The translations under genes were made by a program, and so were the position numbers. Below are positions 26,101 to 34,156 of a stretch of 35,291 nucleotides of DNA, piece after piece. Position 1 is the first letter of the stretch. Every line of letters starts with the position of its first letter. The DNA comes from Defluviitaleaceae bacterium (GTDB taxonomy: Bacteria > Bacillota > Clostridia > Lachnospirales > WQUN01): NCBI GenBank assembly GCA_009781725.1, contig WQVF01000037.1, forward strand, positions 1 to 35,291. Direction: 5' to 3'. The notes below the pieces were generated by a model, which saw only the letters and a program-made list of their open reading frames with translations, was not told the origin of the DNA and did no database searches.

Positions 26101-27403
26101 GGAACTTAAGAACCTGGGCGATATTACCCAGTACTTGATCCCGCTGGTTTTCCGCAGATACCAGCCCGGTGATATTTATGCTTTTGATGCGGCAATGGGG
26201 ATACCAGCGCACCCATTCGAATTTCGGCCAATGTTCTTCTTCTACCAGTAGTACGATTTCGATATCAAGATAGCTTTGGAAAAAGCATATCTGGGTCAAA
26301 ATCGCGGTCAACTGCCGGTGAATATATGCCTTTTCGCCGACTAGGCCCAGATGGGCTTGCTTTAGGTCAATAACCGTAGGCATGTTTGTTATTTCTTGAT
26401 AGGAGCTTGTAAGTGTCTGCATTTCCTCTACCAAGGGGTCCTTGGTGGTTTCCCCAGGTTCATCGGACTTGGCTTGAAGTTTATAGCTTATGGGTGCGGT
26501 GGAATTGCCCAAAGACAGGGTCAGGAAGTCGCTATCATTGGAGGCCCGTTCATATAAGCGGCTGGAATATGACATGACTTCCTTTTCGATTTCCTTGGGA
26601 GAGAGATTATGATAGAGCAATGAATCTTTTTGCTCTTCGTTTAACTGATGGAGTTTTTTTCGTTTATCCAGTAAATAGATATCGTAGTTGCTGACCCGCT
26701 CGGCTTCCTTTTCCTTGCGGGTTTTCTTGTCGCCAAAAAAGGTTGTAACGGAAAACACCATACTAACGGACATCATGGCGGCACTGGCCAGCATAAAGAG
26801 CCCCCGGCCCATGAGAATACCCATGCTTACTGTTACACCGACCATGAGAAGGGGTGGGAGAATGGTTTTTAGGAGTTCGCCCTTTTTGGGCTCGTCCTTT
26901 TCCTTTGGAGGGGTGATTTCTACGGTCTCGGTGGGCTCACGCTTGATGATTCGTGGGGAGCGTTTATATATTGGGAACTCGTCGTATTTTTCCGGGGTAT
27001 GGGTAGATATGTTTAAATTGGAAGAATAATTTTCCCCGATACATGAAATATAGTCCTCCCGCAGGGTAAGCTTAGTTGTACCGGCCCAAATGCTGTCCCC
27101 AGGATGGATTGGGTGGTTGCCTGCATTGATTTTTTTGCCGTTGAGATATAAGTCGGTGCAGTCCGCAACATCTATGGTATTCGAATGTATGGCGAATGTA
27201 GTTGTTGTATCTTGCAATGAAATATGGTCCCTGGGGGAACTACCCACACGGATGGGGGTAATACCTTTGGTGGAAAAATGCGCCTCTACTGCTGATATTT
27301 GAAAAGCTTTTGTACTTTCGTCGATGTTTGGCAGCTCATCCTGGCTTGTAGTGGATGAAAACTCCCGGCAACGGATATTATCAAATACGACTATCGATGA
27401 CAT
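23105..27403 (-). CDS. essC: Type VII secretion system FtsK/SpoIIIE-type ATPase EssC
   Basis: A 1432-residue membrane ATPase, the motor of Firmicute type VII secretion. In order: FHA-like beta-rich region (1-120, with PIRVGSSPRDHISL and HPGDSIW); two membrane segments near 180-220; then three FtsK-type ATPase domains. D1 has Walker A AGTTGSGKSE near residue 614 and Walker B FIISDEFAEL; D2 has GASGFGKST near 963 with IIDNYD in place of a normal Walker B acidic pair; D3 has GAPSTGKT near 1243 with LIDDGD. ATG 27403 follows AGGAGAGGG. The protein is full length for EssC. The upstream 313-base gap holds a repeat and a MITE. No WXG100, EssB or EsaB gene lies near. Confidence 0.93.
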   Translation of the reverse strand: MSSIVVFDNIRCREFSSTTSQDELPNIDESTKAFQISAVEAHFSTKGITPIRVGSSPRDHISLQDTTTTFAIHSNTIDVADCTDLYLNGKKINAGNHPIHPGDSIWAGTTKLTLREDYISCIGENYSSNLNISTHTPEKYDEFPIYKRSPRIIKREPTETVEITPPKEKDEPKKGELLKTILPPLLMVGVTVSMGILMGRGLFMLASAAMMSVSMVFSVTTFFGDKKTRKEKEAERVSNYDIYLLDKRKKLHQLNEEQKDSLLYHNLSPKEIEKEVMSYSSRLYERASNDSDFLTLSLGNSTAPISYKLQAKSDEPGETTKDPLVEEMQTLTSSYQEITNMPTVIDLKQAHLGLVGEKAYIHRQLTAILTQICFFQSYLDIEIVLLVEEEHWPKFEWVRWYPHCRIKSINITGLVSAENQRDQVLGNIAQVLKFRKQKQDEEKKDSRFLPHYLFIIDNPKLIINHSIMEYLQTPETSMGFSIIYTTHIQANLPENIKTVFMLDGGDKGTLLMNEGNLLNRPVALPDISINHEAIARKLAPIKHSQGVSTQIPESVTFFELYNVKRPDEIPILDLWERNACHKSLAVPLGLRGKDDMVALNLHEKAHGPHGLVAGTTGSGKSEIVQSYILSLAANFHPHEVGFLLIDYKGGGMANLFAKLPHLLGTITNLDGSESMRALASIKSELARRQRVFGEFGVNNINQYTKLFKAGEAKPIDEDSTQSAQPMPHLFIISDEFAELKKEQPDFMSELVSAARIGRSLGVHLILATQKPSGVVDDQIWSNSKFKLALKVADESDSNEILKTPDAARITQPGRAYLQVGNNEIYELFQSAWSGAPFSEEVVKRGFDSRVYLVNRLGQGELLNEDLSEVDAGEDAKSTQLDVIVSHIDSLYASLHTVTVDKPWLPPLAEKLVTNHIKRNVDVGSYTTHNLSVPLGMVDIPEQQAQKEYFHNFVEDGNLAVFGASGFGKSTSLMNVALTLASNNSPQLLHYFILDYGNSALAQLRELPHTADYLTFDDAEKLDKLVKLFTEELKKRKSLFAGVSATNFKMYNELAESKLPAILVIIDNYDVIKELNNELEEFLVKLTRDGTGIGIYTAITASRYGAVRYSVINNFKNKIAQFMFDASDVTAVVGRSAYKLPEIRGRALVKMQDVHIAQIYLPAPYENDVEYTKEIGQIISEISNLNSATKATGVRVVPDVVTYDDLIPFLQVKEKQLILGFDIESTDPMYLDLSISCQMIIGAPSTGKTNILKLLAKQLSGTTMFVADSRAGDLYELEDWDGITYMSTESQLDNFYEVLNSEVENRQQSQQSSGLRQREFTAAQPPVLVLIDDGDNFAELCKAKTREMETLVPKAMEVGVCFVTTTLPTKMRGYDNLTKMLKDSQGGLVLGSPADQSVFQINLPRGFKPVPDIGFWYKRGDIRQVKLPFVNRV

Positions 27404-27467
27404 ATGGTAATCCCTCTCCTATAACGAACGTCTTTCGAAATCGTGAATCGCCACTGCACAGGCAAAA

Positions 27468-27528
27468 CCAGCCAAGTATGAAAAGCGGAGTCGCGGCTCC
27501 GCCCCTCAATATATCTTTTGAGTTGGGG
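27468..27528 (+). repeat. Dispersed 61-base double-hairpin repeat, copy 2
   Basis: Same sequence as 14227-14287, same orientation, with about five differences by eye; the hairpin GCGGAG...CTCCGC is conserved. It lies 65 bases upstream of the essC start and abuts, even shares the last GGG with, the MITE that follows. Confidence 0.75.
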
Positions 27529-27712
27529 CTGTCACGTTAAGCATTTTCATGAATAATTATGCGCTTTTCCGTCAACATAAAAGCGTTGAAGAGCGAAGCG
27601 ACGAAGCAATCCAGGAAACTTGCGGGTTTCGACATTCTTGGATTGCTTCGCTTTGCTCGCAATGACGGCGGTTTGCATATTTATTCTGTGTCTTTGCTTA
27701 ACGTGACAGCCC
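27526..27712 (-). mobile_element. MITE-like element, copy 2
   Basis: A 187-base element with perfect 18-base terminal inverted repeats (GGGCTGTCACGTTAAGCA at 27526-27543 and its exact complement at 27695-27712). It is the inverted twin of 6864-7050. It sits 4 bases after the stop of the esaA-like gene, between that gene and essC. No transposase is in the window, so movement would need an enzyme in trans. Its internal hairpin may affect read-through into essC. Confidence 0.82.
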
Positions 27713-27716
27713 TTTT

Positions 27717-30674
27717 CTAAAAACCGGTTTTGGTTTGCCATGGATTGTATAGTTTAGCTTCGGCCTCATTTTGCCGTTTCTTATTTACATGAGAAACAAA
27801 ACTGCTTATCGCCGTTCCAACAGTCATACCGGCCAAGGCAACAAGGACAATTAACTGATAACGATGGAATGTATTTGCCATAGGCTGATTTGCTATCAAT
27901 GCCTCAAAGGAGGTGGCCAGAGTAGCATCATCTCTTAGCGCAAGTGGCACAAAGTCAAATGGCATTACCGCAAAGTCCACCACATCTTGATTTATACCCC
28001 CGGCACCGCGGGTCTCTGGCATCATTACCGCAAAGGTGGCTAGGCGGCTTTGGGTATCTGCATGGGTGTTTTCCCTTGCCACAGAGAAGTAGTTTATTGC
28101 TGCTTGTAGCGTAGCCTGTTCCGCCATATTTGCGGAGATGGCATCCCATCTTAACTCCCAGAAATGGCGGTCATATTCCCCGTGAATATCTTCCATCAGC
28201 CATATATTATCCTGGAATAGGAATGAAATATCTTGACGCACGGATTGCAGGAAGATTTCATAGGCAAGCAAGGATTGGTCTACCATTCGCAGAATATCAT
28301 CGGATAAAAACGCGCCTACATCGAAGCTGGAAAGCTGGCCATGCATAAAGTCTAATGATGCCCAGAAGTCATCAGGCCTTGGAGGTGGTCCTACCAGCGG
28401 GCTTAAGGGTTGGTCCACGAGAATCATCCCATGGTATGGTACCATTTCCGGGACTGTATAATCGGTAAAGCCCTGGGGCCTTTCTAGGTACATAGGCTCT
28501 ATTGCATTGCCTTGGAGTGGAAATTCTACTGCGAAGGCGTCGACTATTTGCGTACCATCATAGGATGGCGGTGATTCAAGGCTGTCGCCCCAATCCAATA
28601 GCTCTATCATTTCCAAGCGGTCAAACATCCCTGGCATGGGCAGATAAATATCATCTGGGAGGTCTATATGTTCCCAGTTTATATGTGATGGAATTGTCGG
28701 TAGTTGGCTTGTCTGTACATTTACGATGAATGTACTAATTGCGCCATGCCATGTTGCCATGTCATTTGTATGGGAATGCAGCCGGGTATTCCATGCGGTT
28801 ATTTCTGTATGGAAGTTTAGCAAGCGGCTATGCCATGTGTTTATCAGATTATAGGAGTCGTAAAGAGGCTGGCGGATATTAACTATGCTGGTGTAGTATG
28901 TTTGAAGTTGGGTTTGCCTGGCACTCAGTTGGTTTGCCGCTGTTTGGATGCTTTGTGACCTGGTATTGACTGCGGTGACAGCACTTCCTACCTGGCCATG
29001 CCATGCCAAAAGGCCGGTTTCCCATTGTTCAAATGCATCATGCCATTGGTCAATGGCTATAGCGTCGATAATAGGGTCACCGGTGGGAATGGGTGGTGAC
29101 GGAGCCGTTGGGGGTGTAGGGGGAATTGTTATCGGGGTCGTATCAACTGTTGGTGGCTCCCATCCGGATATGGTCAAGGCCGGGACAACGGGGGGCGCGG
29201 TTGGAGGGGTTATCGTAGATATGTTATATTCCGGCGGAATCCCGTCAACTCCCAGTTCTGGTATGGGAGGCAAGGCTGCTGCTCTGGTGTTAATGTTATC
29301 GATTATCTGTTGGACACCGGCTGTAACAACACCAATTTCATCCCGCCAGTTATTCATTTCCCCTATTCTATTGCTGACCTCAAGCTTCCAATCCAATAAG
29401 TTATCCGTATTGGTATCCAAATCCTCGTACCATGCAATCAAGGAATCCAAAAATGTATTGGATATTTCCGCTTGGTAATTGGCCATTTCCGTCATTTCGA
29501 TTAACTCATCAAGACGGTCAGACAGCCAGTTTTCGTAGTCGATTAAAAGGTCCTTCCAGGCGTTGAGGTCATCTTGTAAGGGATTGATATTATCCTCAAG
29601 CTCCTGGCGGAAGTCCCGCAAGGATGCATAGTAATCCCGGGCCTCATCCAAGAACCCCATATACTCCCCATGCCAGCGATACGCGTCATCAAACCAAAAA
29701 TCGGAATCCTCGTGCCAGAAGGCCACATCCCGTTGGTAATCCTCCAGAGCCTCATGCCAAGCAACATTTTCTTCATGCCATGCGACGAGAGCTTCTTCGT
29801 GAAGCCGTACATATTCGGAATATTGCTCAAGGAGCTCACCATATCGCTCAGAGTAGCCTGTCCACATGGTGAGCATGTAAATCCAGTCTTCTTCCTGCTC
29901 GGGGAAGTTTTCTGTCAGGGAAAAAAGCCCCTCCCGCATCCAAAGATACTGGTCTGAGGCCATTGCATAGCTGTTGCGGTACCAGCTGGATACCTCTTCG
30001 GCAAAGGCGGCGACTTGTTCCATATAAAATGGCACATCCAGCTCCCGTGGGTTGAGAGGGATGTAGGGCATTTCGTCTAAGTCCAAAGTGGCTGTAAAGT
30101 CACCAAGGGTGATGTATTCCAGGGCCATAAGGTCCAGAAGGGTATTACGAAAAACCCCGTCCACTTGGTCTTGAGCCTCGTGGAATTGGCGGAAGATTGA
30201 GCTGACATATGTGCTGGCAAGGGTGGTATTGATGGCCATTTGCAGCTCTGTGATTGTGATATAGACCTCAAGAAACTCCCGCTCCGGCAGGTCCGGGTTG
30301 ATTTGGAATTCCAGCTCTACCCGCTGGGGTTGATGGGCATTGAATGAAAGAATGCGTGCTGATACCTCAGGAGGAAATGTGACTATGGCCCCATATGTAC
30401 CATTAGCAAGGCCGGTCTGGGCCATGGCAGGGGATACCAGCTCGAAGTCTGGGCCGAGGGTTGATATTATTGCGGCAGAGTAGTTGTAGCGGCTGCCGTC
30501 TATTATTGTGCCGGTATCGGCGTTGACCACCGCTATTGTTGTGTTGAAGTAGCGAGTGGTGCCGGATAGGGCTGGAGTGTGGTGGTCGGCCTCGGCTGAT
30601 GTGCCTAGGTTGAGGCCGGTTATAAATGCTGCTGCTATGCATAGGATTATTACGGGTATCCAGCGTTTTTTCAT
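27717..30674 (-). CDS. EsaA/YueB-like type VII secretion membrane protein with aromatic heptad coiled coil
   Basis: A protein of 985 residues. An N-terminal membrane segment (about 5-22), then a YhgE/Pip-like extracellular part with IAVVNADTGTIIDG and YGAIVTFPPEV, as in EsaA and YueB. Residues 236-355 show an aromatic (Tyr, Trp or Phe) at every seventh position, for example W264, W271, Y278, Y285, W299, W306; only L250 and H292 break the run. Further Trp in the same register follow to 443. A Pro-rich hinge lies at 464-533, and a second aromatic heptad arm covers about 544-649. Only one C-terminal membrane segment is visible near 950, whereas EsaA has several. I chose ATG 30674 because AAAGGAGC lies just before it; the longer frame starts 25 codons earlier with no site. 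It is probably the wall-spanning component. Confidence 0.82.
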   Translation of the reverse strand: MKKRWIPVIILCIAAAFITGLNLGTSAEADHHTPALSGTTRYFNTTIAVVNADTGTIIDGSRYNYSAAIISTLGPDFELVSPAMAQTGLANGTYGAIVTFPPEVSARILSFNAHQPQRVELEFQINPDLPEREFLEVYITITELQMAINTTLASTYVSSIFRQFHEAQDQVDGVFRNTLLDLMALEYITLGDFTATLDLDEMPYIPLNPRELDVPFYMEQVAAFAEEVSSWYRNSYAMASDQYLWMREGLFSLTENFPEQEEDWIYMLTMWTGYSERYGELLEQYSEYVRLHEEALVAWHEENVAWHEALEDYQRDVAFWHEDSDFWFDDAYRWHGEYMGFLDEARDYYASLRDFRQELEDNINPLQDDLNAWKDLLIDYENWLSDRLDELIEMTEMANYQAEISNTFLDSLIAWYEDLDTNTDNLLDWKLEVSNRIGEMNNWRDEIGVVTAGVQQIIDNINTRAAALPPIPELGVDGIPPEYNISTITPPTAPPVVPALTISGWEPPTVDTTPITIPPTPPTAPSPPIPTGDPIIDAIAIDQWHDAFEQWETGLLAWHGQVGSAVTAVNTRSQSIQTAANQLSARQTQLQTYYTSIVNIRQPLYDSYNLINTWHSRLLNFHTEITAWNTRLHSHTNDMATWHGAISTFIVNVQTSQLPTIPSHINWEHIDLPDDIYLPMPGMFDRLEMIELLDWGDSLESPPSYDGTQIVDAFAVEFPLQGNAIEPMYLERPQGFTDYTVPEMVPYHGMILVDQPLSPLVGPPPRPDDFWASLDFMHGQLSSFDVGAFLSDDILRMVDQSLLAYEIFLQSVRQDISFLFQDNIWLMEDIHGEYDRHFWELRWDAISANMAEQATLQAAINYFSVARENTHADTQSRLATFAVMMPETRGAGGINQDVVDFAVMPFDFVPLALRDDATLATSFEALIANQPMANTFHRYQLIVLVALAGMTVGTAISSFVSHVNKKRQNEAEAKLYNPWQTKTGF

Positions 30675-30793
30675 TGGTGAGCTCCTTTCGATATGGGACA
30701 ATAATATGGACAAAACCTTAGACTGGGCCAAACCCACCACATTGAACACAACAGCACGGCAATTTCGCCGCCTACCCCTTTTTGATTAGATGG

Positions 30794-31498
30794 TCATGTT
30801 AATGTTTGTCTTACATAAGTCGACGCTAATCTTCGTATTTCAGAACGCTCAATCTGGGGGAGTGTATTCCATAATATACTTACCTCCTCCCAATAGCTAA
30901 TCATATCTACATGAGTTAAAGGATACACCAATCCGAAATCTGTAAGGCATATAGTTTCTCGCATCTGCCCTATAATCAGATGTGTCAAATCATTCTCATC
31001 CCTCATTACCGCCCAATTAATCCCCGCAATCAAGCCATACGACCAGCAATCATACCTTGGCCATGCGGTTATAACATTGTCTGGATGTGTCATTGCCTCT
31101 GCTTCACTGTGTGTGAAAACAAGCTCAGTATAAAATGAGTTAAAATTAGGAGAGTCCACATTAATGCGATTAAAAATTGTATGAAATGAACCTACCACTT
31201 CTTCATCGTCAACAACTATCCTAAAATCAAACCACATCTCATTGGCGAATAAAAGCTGGTTCATCATTACCTCGGCACGTTGGTGGTGCCTGGTTGTTAT
31301 AGTCCTTTGTATAATTACGACAGTTGATGCAACCATGATTAATACAGTTACGGCAATTAGGATGGGTTTCTTATTCGACTTCATTTTTTTCATTAAATCG
31401 AATGTAAGATTACTAATGAAAGCCCTGAAAAAGTCTTTTCCGGTTGCGAACAATATTAATGCATAGACAATAAATAGAGCTATTGCAAGCTGCGTCAT
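30794..31498 (-). CDS. Membrane protein with one copy of an unrecognised FYT/AWP domain
   Basis: A 234-residue protein with two membrane segments (about 4-20 and 46-64) and then an extracytoplasmic domain (about 79-225). The domain shares with both halves of the next gene's product a pattern: FA..M.F.FR, FYT(D/E)L(V/I)F.H, AWP, DFGL.YP and a Trp-rich end with LW. I recognise no family. ATG 31498 follows AAGGGG. It lies 15 bases after the larger paralogue and about 120 before the esaA-like gene, so it is probably co-transcribed with the type VII genes. Confidence 0.75.
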   Translation of the reverse strand: MTQLAIALFIVYALILFATGKDFFRAFISNLTFDLMKKMKSNKKPILIAVTVLIMVASTVVIIQRTITTRHHQRAEVMMNQLLFANEMWFDFRIVVDDEEVVGSFHTIFNRINVDSPNFNSFYTELVFTHSEAEAMTHPDNVITAWPRYDCWSYGLIAGINWAVMRDENDLTHLIIGQMRETICLTDFGLVYPLTHVDMISYWEEVSILWNTLPQIERSEIRRLASTYVRQTLT

Positions 31499-31513
31499 GG
31501 ATAATCCCCTTCC

Positions 31514-32827
31514 TTAATCCTCAAGAAGTACTCCGAAGAGTACTGCCATCTCCCTGTAAAAAATATAGCTTTGCATACCATATTGCTCCCAAATGGTAAA
31601 GGATTGCCATAAAGCATTCATGCTTTCCCAGTTTTCTATCAGGTCTGTAATTGTTATGGGGTAGGACAGTCCAAAATCAGCTACGTTAAGTACTTCTCGC
31701 TCAGACTCATCTATGCGATTCCGGGGAATCTGGTCTTCGCCTAAGGTTGATGCAAGGGTTATTTCTTCTAATAAACCATATGTCCAATTGTTATCCCATG
31801 GCCATGCGACTATTACATTGTTTGGAAACCCAGCGGCTTCAGCCTCGTTGTGAACAAAAACTAAATCCGTGTAAAAAGGGTTAAAACTCGGCAAATCGGG
31901 CCGGATAACTGCTTCTACCCTATTGCCGGTAATGGATATTCGGCTATTACCATCAACCATCATTCTAAAAATAAACCTCATATCTCTAGCAAAGAGGAAT
32001 TTTTCTATTGGAACCGGGGCTGTATAATCTGTATATTCCTCTTGTTCATCATGTTCTTCTTGCTCGTCATACCACCATTGCCACGGTCTTTCTCCCGGTA
32101 TAGTAAAGCCCCGCCAACCCAGCCTAAGGCTTCGCCACAACGCAATAATATTTATCCAATTATCAACAAAGTCTGTAATCGATATGGGATATGTTAAACC
32201 ATAATCTTCGACATATACCACATCTCGTTTCGGCATCATGCTCATATAGCGGGATATTTCGTATGGGGTGCGCCTTAACTCTCTATTTATACGGTCAACA
32301 TAATGCTGACTTCTCAGTTCACAAGGCCATGCAGTAATGATATTTTCTGGAAATCCTTTTGCATCTTCTTCACTGTGTACGAAGATTAAGTCTGTATAGA
32401 ATGGGTCAAAGTATGGTGAGCGAGGATTAATATACTCCATGATAAATGAGAGGCGTGGCCATCCCCAATCATTGTAAGCCATCCTAAACCGAAAACTCAT
32501 ACCTGATGCAAACCAGAACTTATCCATTGAAATCAAAGGCTCTGGTACCTCATCTACGATTTCTCGGTTATTTATATATGGCACAATAAATCCGGCAAAC
32601 ACTATCAGTATCAGCATTGCAAGACAGCCCAGCTTCACCTTTTTTGGTATTAAGGCATCATTCATGGCATCAAGAGTAAATATCCTCTTAATGCACCCAC
32701 TGAAATTACAGAAATATCTCTGAATTCCATCAGGCGTCTTGTCGTATGCAAATGCAATATCACCACATGATGGGCATTTGGTATTTGGGGTTGCGACATG
32801 GTCATCTGCGTTTATATACATCAACAT
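31514..32827 (-). CDS. Zinc-ribbon membrane protein with two copies of the FYT/AWP domain
   Basis: A 437-residue protein. An N-terminal four-cysteine zinc ribbon (Cys18, Cys21, Cys40, Cys45: CPSC ... CNFSGC) is followed by a membrane segment at about 66-84. Two tandem copies of the domain found in the neighbouring gene follow: repeat 1 about 101-235 and repeat 2 about 275-430. The repeats are separated by an acidic linker (DEQEEHDEQEEY). Each copy has FYTDL(I/V)FVH, then AWP, then YGLTYP or FGLSYP. I chose ATG 32827 because GAGGAG lies just before it; an in-frame start at 32935 has no ribosome site. The function is unknown; the topology suggests a cytoplasmic ribbon and extracytoplasmic repeats. 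Confidence 0.78.
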   Translation of the reverse strand: MLMYINADDHVATPNTKCPSCGDIAFAYDKTPDGIQRYFCNFSGCIKRIFTLDAMNDALIPKKVKLGCLAMLILIVFAGFIVPYINNREIVDEVPEPLISMDKFWFASGMSFRFRMAYNDWGWPRLSFIMEYINPRSPYFDPFYTDLIFVHSEEDAKGFPENIITAWPCELRSQHYVDRINRELRRTPYEISRYMSMMPKRDVVYVEDYGLTYPISITDFVDNWINIIALWRSLRLGWRGFTIPGERPWQWWYDEQEEHDEQEEYTDYTAPVPIEKFLFARDMRFIFRMMVDGNSRISITGNRVEAVIRPDLPSFNPFYTDLVFVHNEAEAAGFPNNVIVAWPWDNNWTYGLLEEITLASTLGEDQIPRNRIDESEREVLNVADFGLSYPITITDLIENWESMNALWQSFTIWEQYGMQSYIFYREMAVLFGVLLED

Positions 32828-33001
32828 CTTACTCCTCTTGAGTTTTGTAACCGGCTGCCGTCCCATGTCTTGTCCTGATATGCGTATCATGCTCCTTTCG
32901 GGGGGCAACAGAGGGGGATAAATGATAAATGACATATTCTTTGGCTACTTTGGGGTTTTGAATCTTGTACAGGTGGAGTCTGTAACAGTCTGCCCCTGTC
33001 C

Positions 33002-34114
33002 TTAGAGTATATATCTTCGCGCTTGAAGTTCAAAAATAGATATCTGTCCTATACCCCAACCTTCCACATTCTCGTGGAAGTCAAAGAAGAAAAATAAGTA
33101 ATTTTCACCATCAAAATACTCGATAGTGCTGCTAGAATACGGACTTATTGCGTAAGTGTCCCCATGAGCTTCGATTACACTGTTCCTGTTGTCTCCAATA
33201 CCGATGTCTGCAAAAGTTCTGTGTTGCATAGATGACACATGCATAAACTCCATTATTTCATCCTCGGAATAATCAATAGTGAAGTCCTCAGTCTTAAAAA
33301 AGAATGAAAATTCACTATATATGTTATATATCCTTCCATCTTTTATTGGGTTCTCAACATGCGCATATATCGTTTTCCAATCTTGATGCTCCATCAGCAC
33401 TATTATGTCAATACCATTAGCGTCCAACAATGACACTAGCTCTTCAGGGTGCATCCTGAGTTCAATACCACCAATAGATGTTTGAATTGGTGGTGAAATG
33501 GTTCTTGGCCGTTCTCTAAGTTGCTCTATTGTCATATCCCTATAGACGAAGATATCTACTGTATGAATCCTCTCGTCCCATTGAATTTCATTACCGATAT
33601 CCCGTGAAATAACTGATATCGCACATATTGATATCATAGGATGGCTATTTACAATCATTGCAGGGACATCCAATGACCTAATATTGTTATTGATTGACGT
33701 ATAATAACTACCCATCTGAATAATCACTGTATGCCATTGGCATATGAGGGTTGCCGTTTGTGTTTGTTCCTCCCACTCAACCAAAAAACCAAGTGCTCCC
33801 ATAACCGTGTGAAGTGGAATAAAAGTATGGTTGTTGACAGTTATTGGCTGTTGATTATCATATGGAATCTCTATTGGCTCCCAATTAATCCTCACACGTG
33901 GTATTTGTGTAGATTGAACGTATAGACCATTTAAATCATCTATAGCATCGGCTTCGGTATTATCCAAAGCCACCTCTTCATCACATGAAATGGCATCAAC
34001 ATCATTTGAAATGGTTTCTGCACCATTTAAAATATGATTTCCATTGGCCTCAGATACACATCCTGTAAGTAAAATCAGAAATATGACGATAAGAATAACA
34101 ACGCTTTTTTTCAC
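33002..34114 (-). CDS. Lipoprotein with copper-amine-oxidase-N-like stalk domain
   Basis: A 370-residue lipoprotein. Signal: MKKSVVILIVIFLILLTGC, with Cys19 as the lipidation site. After an Asp/Glu-rich linker (about 30-65), residues about 73-190 form a stalk domain of the copper amine oxidase N-terminal type: PITVNNHTFIPLHTVMGALGF, VEWEEQTQTATL, and a second strand set ending WDERIHTVDIFV. Such domains are common in Clostridia cell-surface proteins and do not imply oxidase activity. The C-terminal 180 residues are not recognised. It starts with GTG 34114 behind GGAGG, 42 bases after the M23-like gene. Confidence 0.8.
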   Translation of the reverse strand: MKKSVVILIVIFLILLTGCVSEANGNHILNGAETISNDVDAISCDEEVALDNTEADAIDDLNGLYVQSTQIPRVRINWEPIEIPYDNQQPITVNNHTFIPLHTVMGALGFLVEWEEQTQTATLICQWHTVIIQMGSYYTSINNNIRSLDVPAMIVNSHPMISICAISVISRDIGNEIQWDERIHTVDIFVYRDMTIEQLRERPRTISPPIQTSIGGIELRMHPEELVSLLDANGIDIIVLMEHQDWKTIYAHVENPIKDGRIYNIYSEFSFFFKTEDFTIDYSEDEIMEFMHVSSMQHRTFADIGIGDNRNSVIEAHGDTYAISPYSSSTIEYFDGENYLFFFFDFHENVEGWGIGQISIFELQARRYIL

Positions 34115-34156
34115 ATAAACACCTCCATCTATAGTAGTTGGTCGTAATGAAGCAAC

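Noticed and set aside
28948..29478. Plus-strand frame of 176 codons opposite the EsaA-like gene
   Set aside because: Gly/Val/Ser-rich translation of the complement of a Pro/Thr-rich hinge; a shadow of the real gene.
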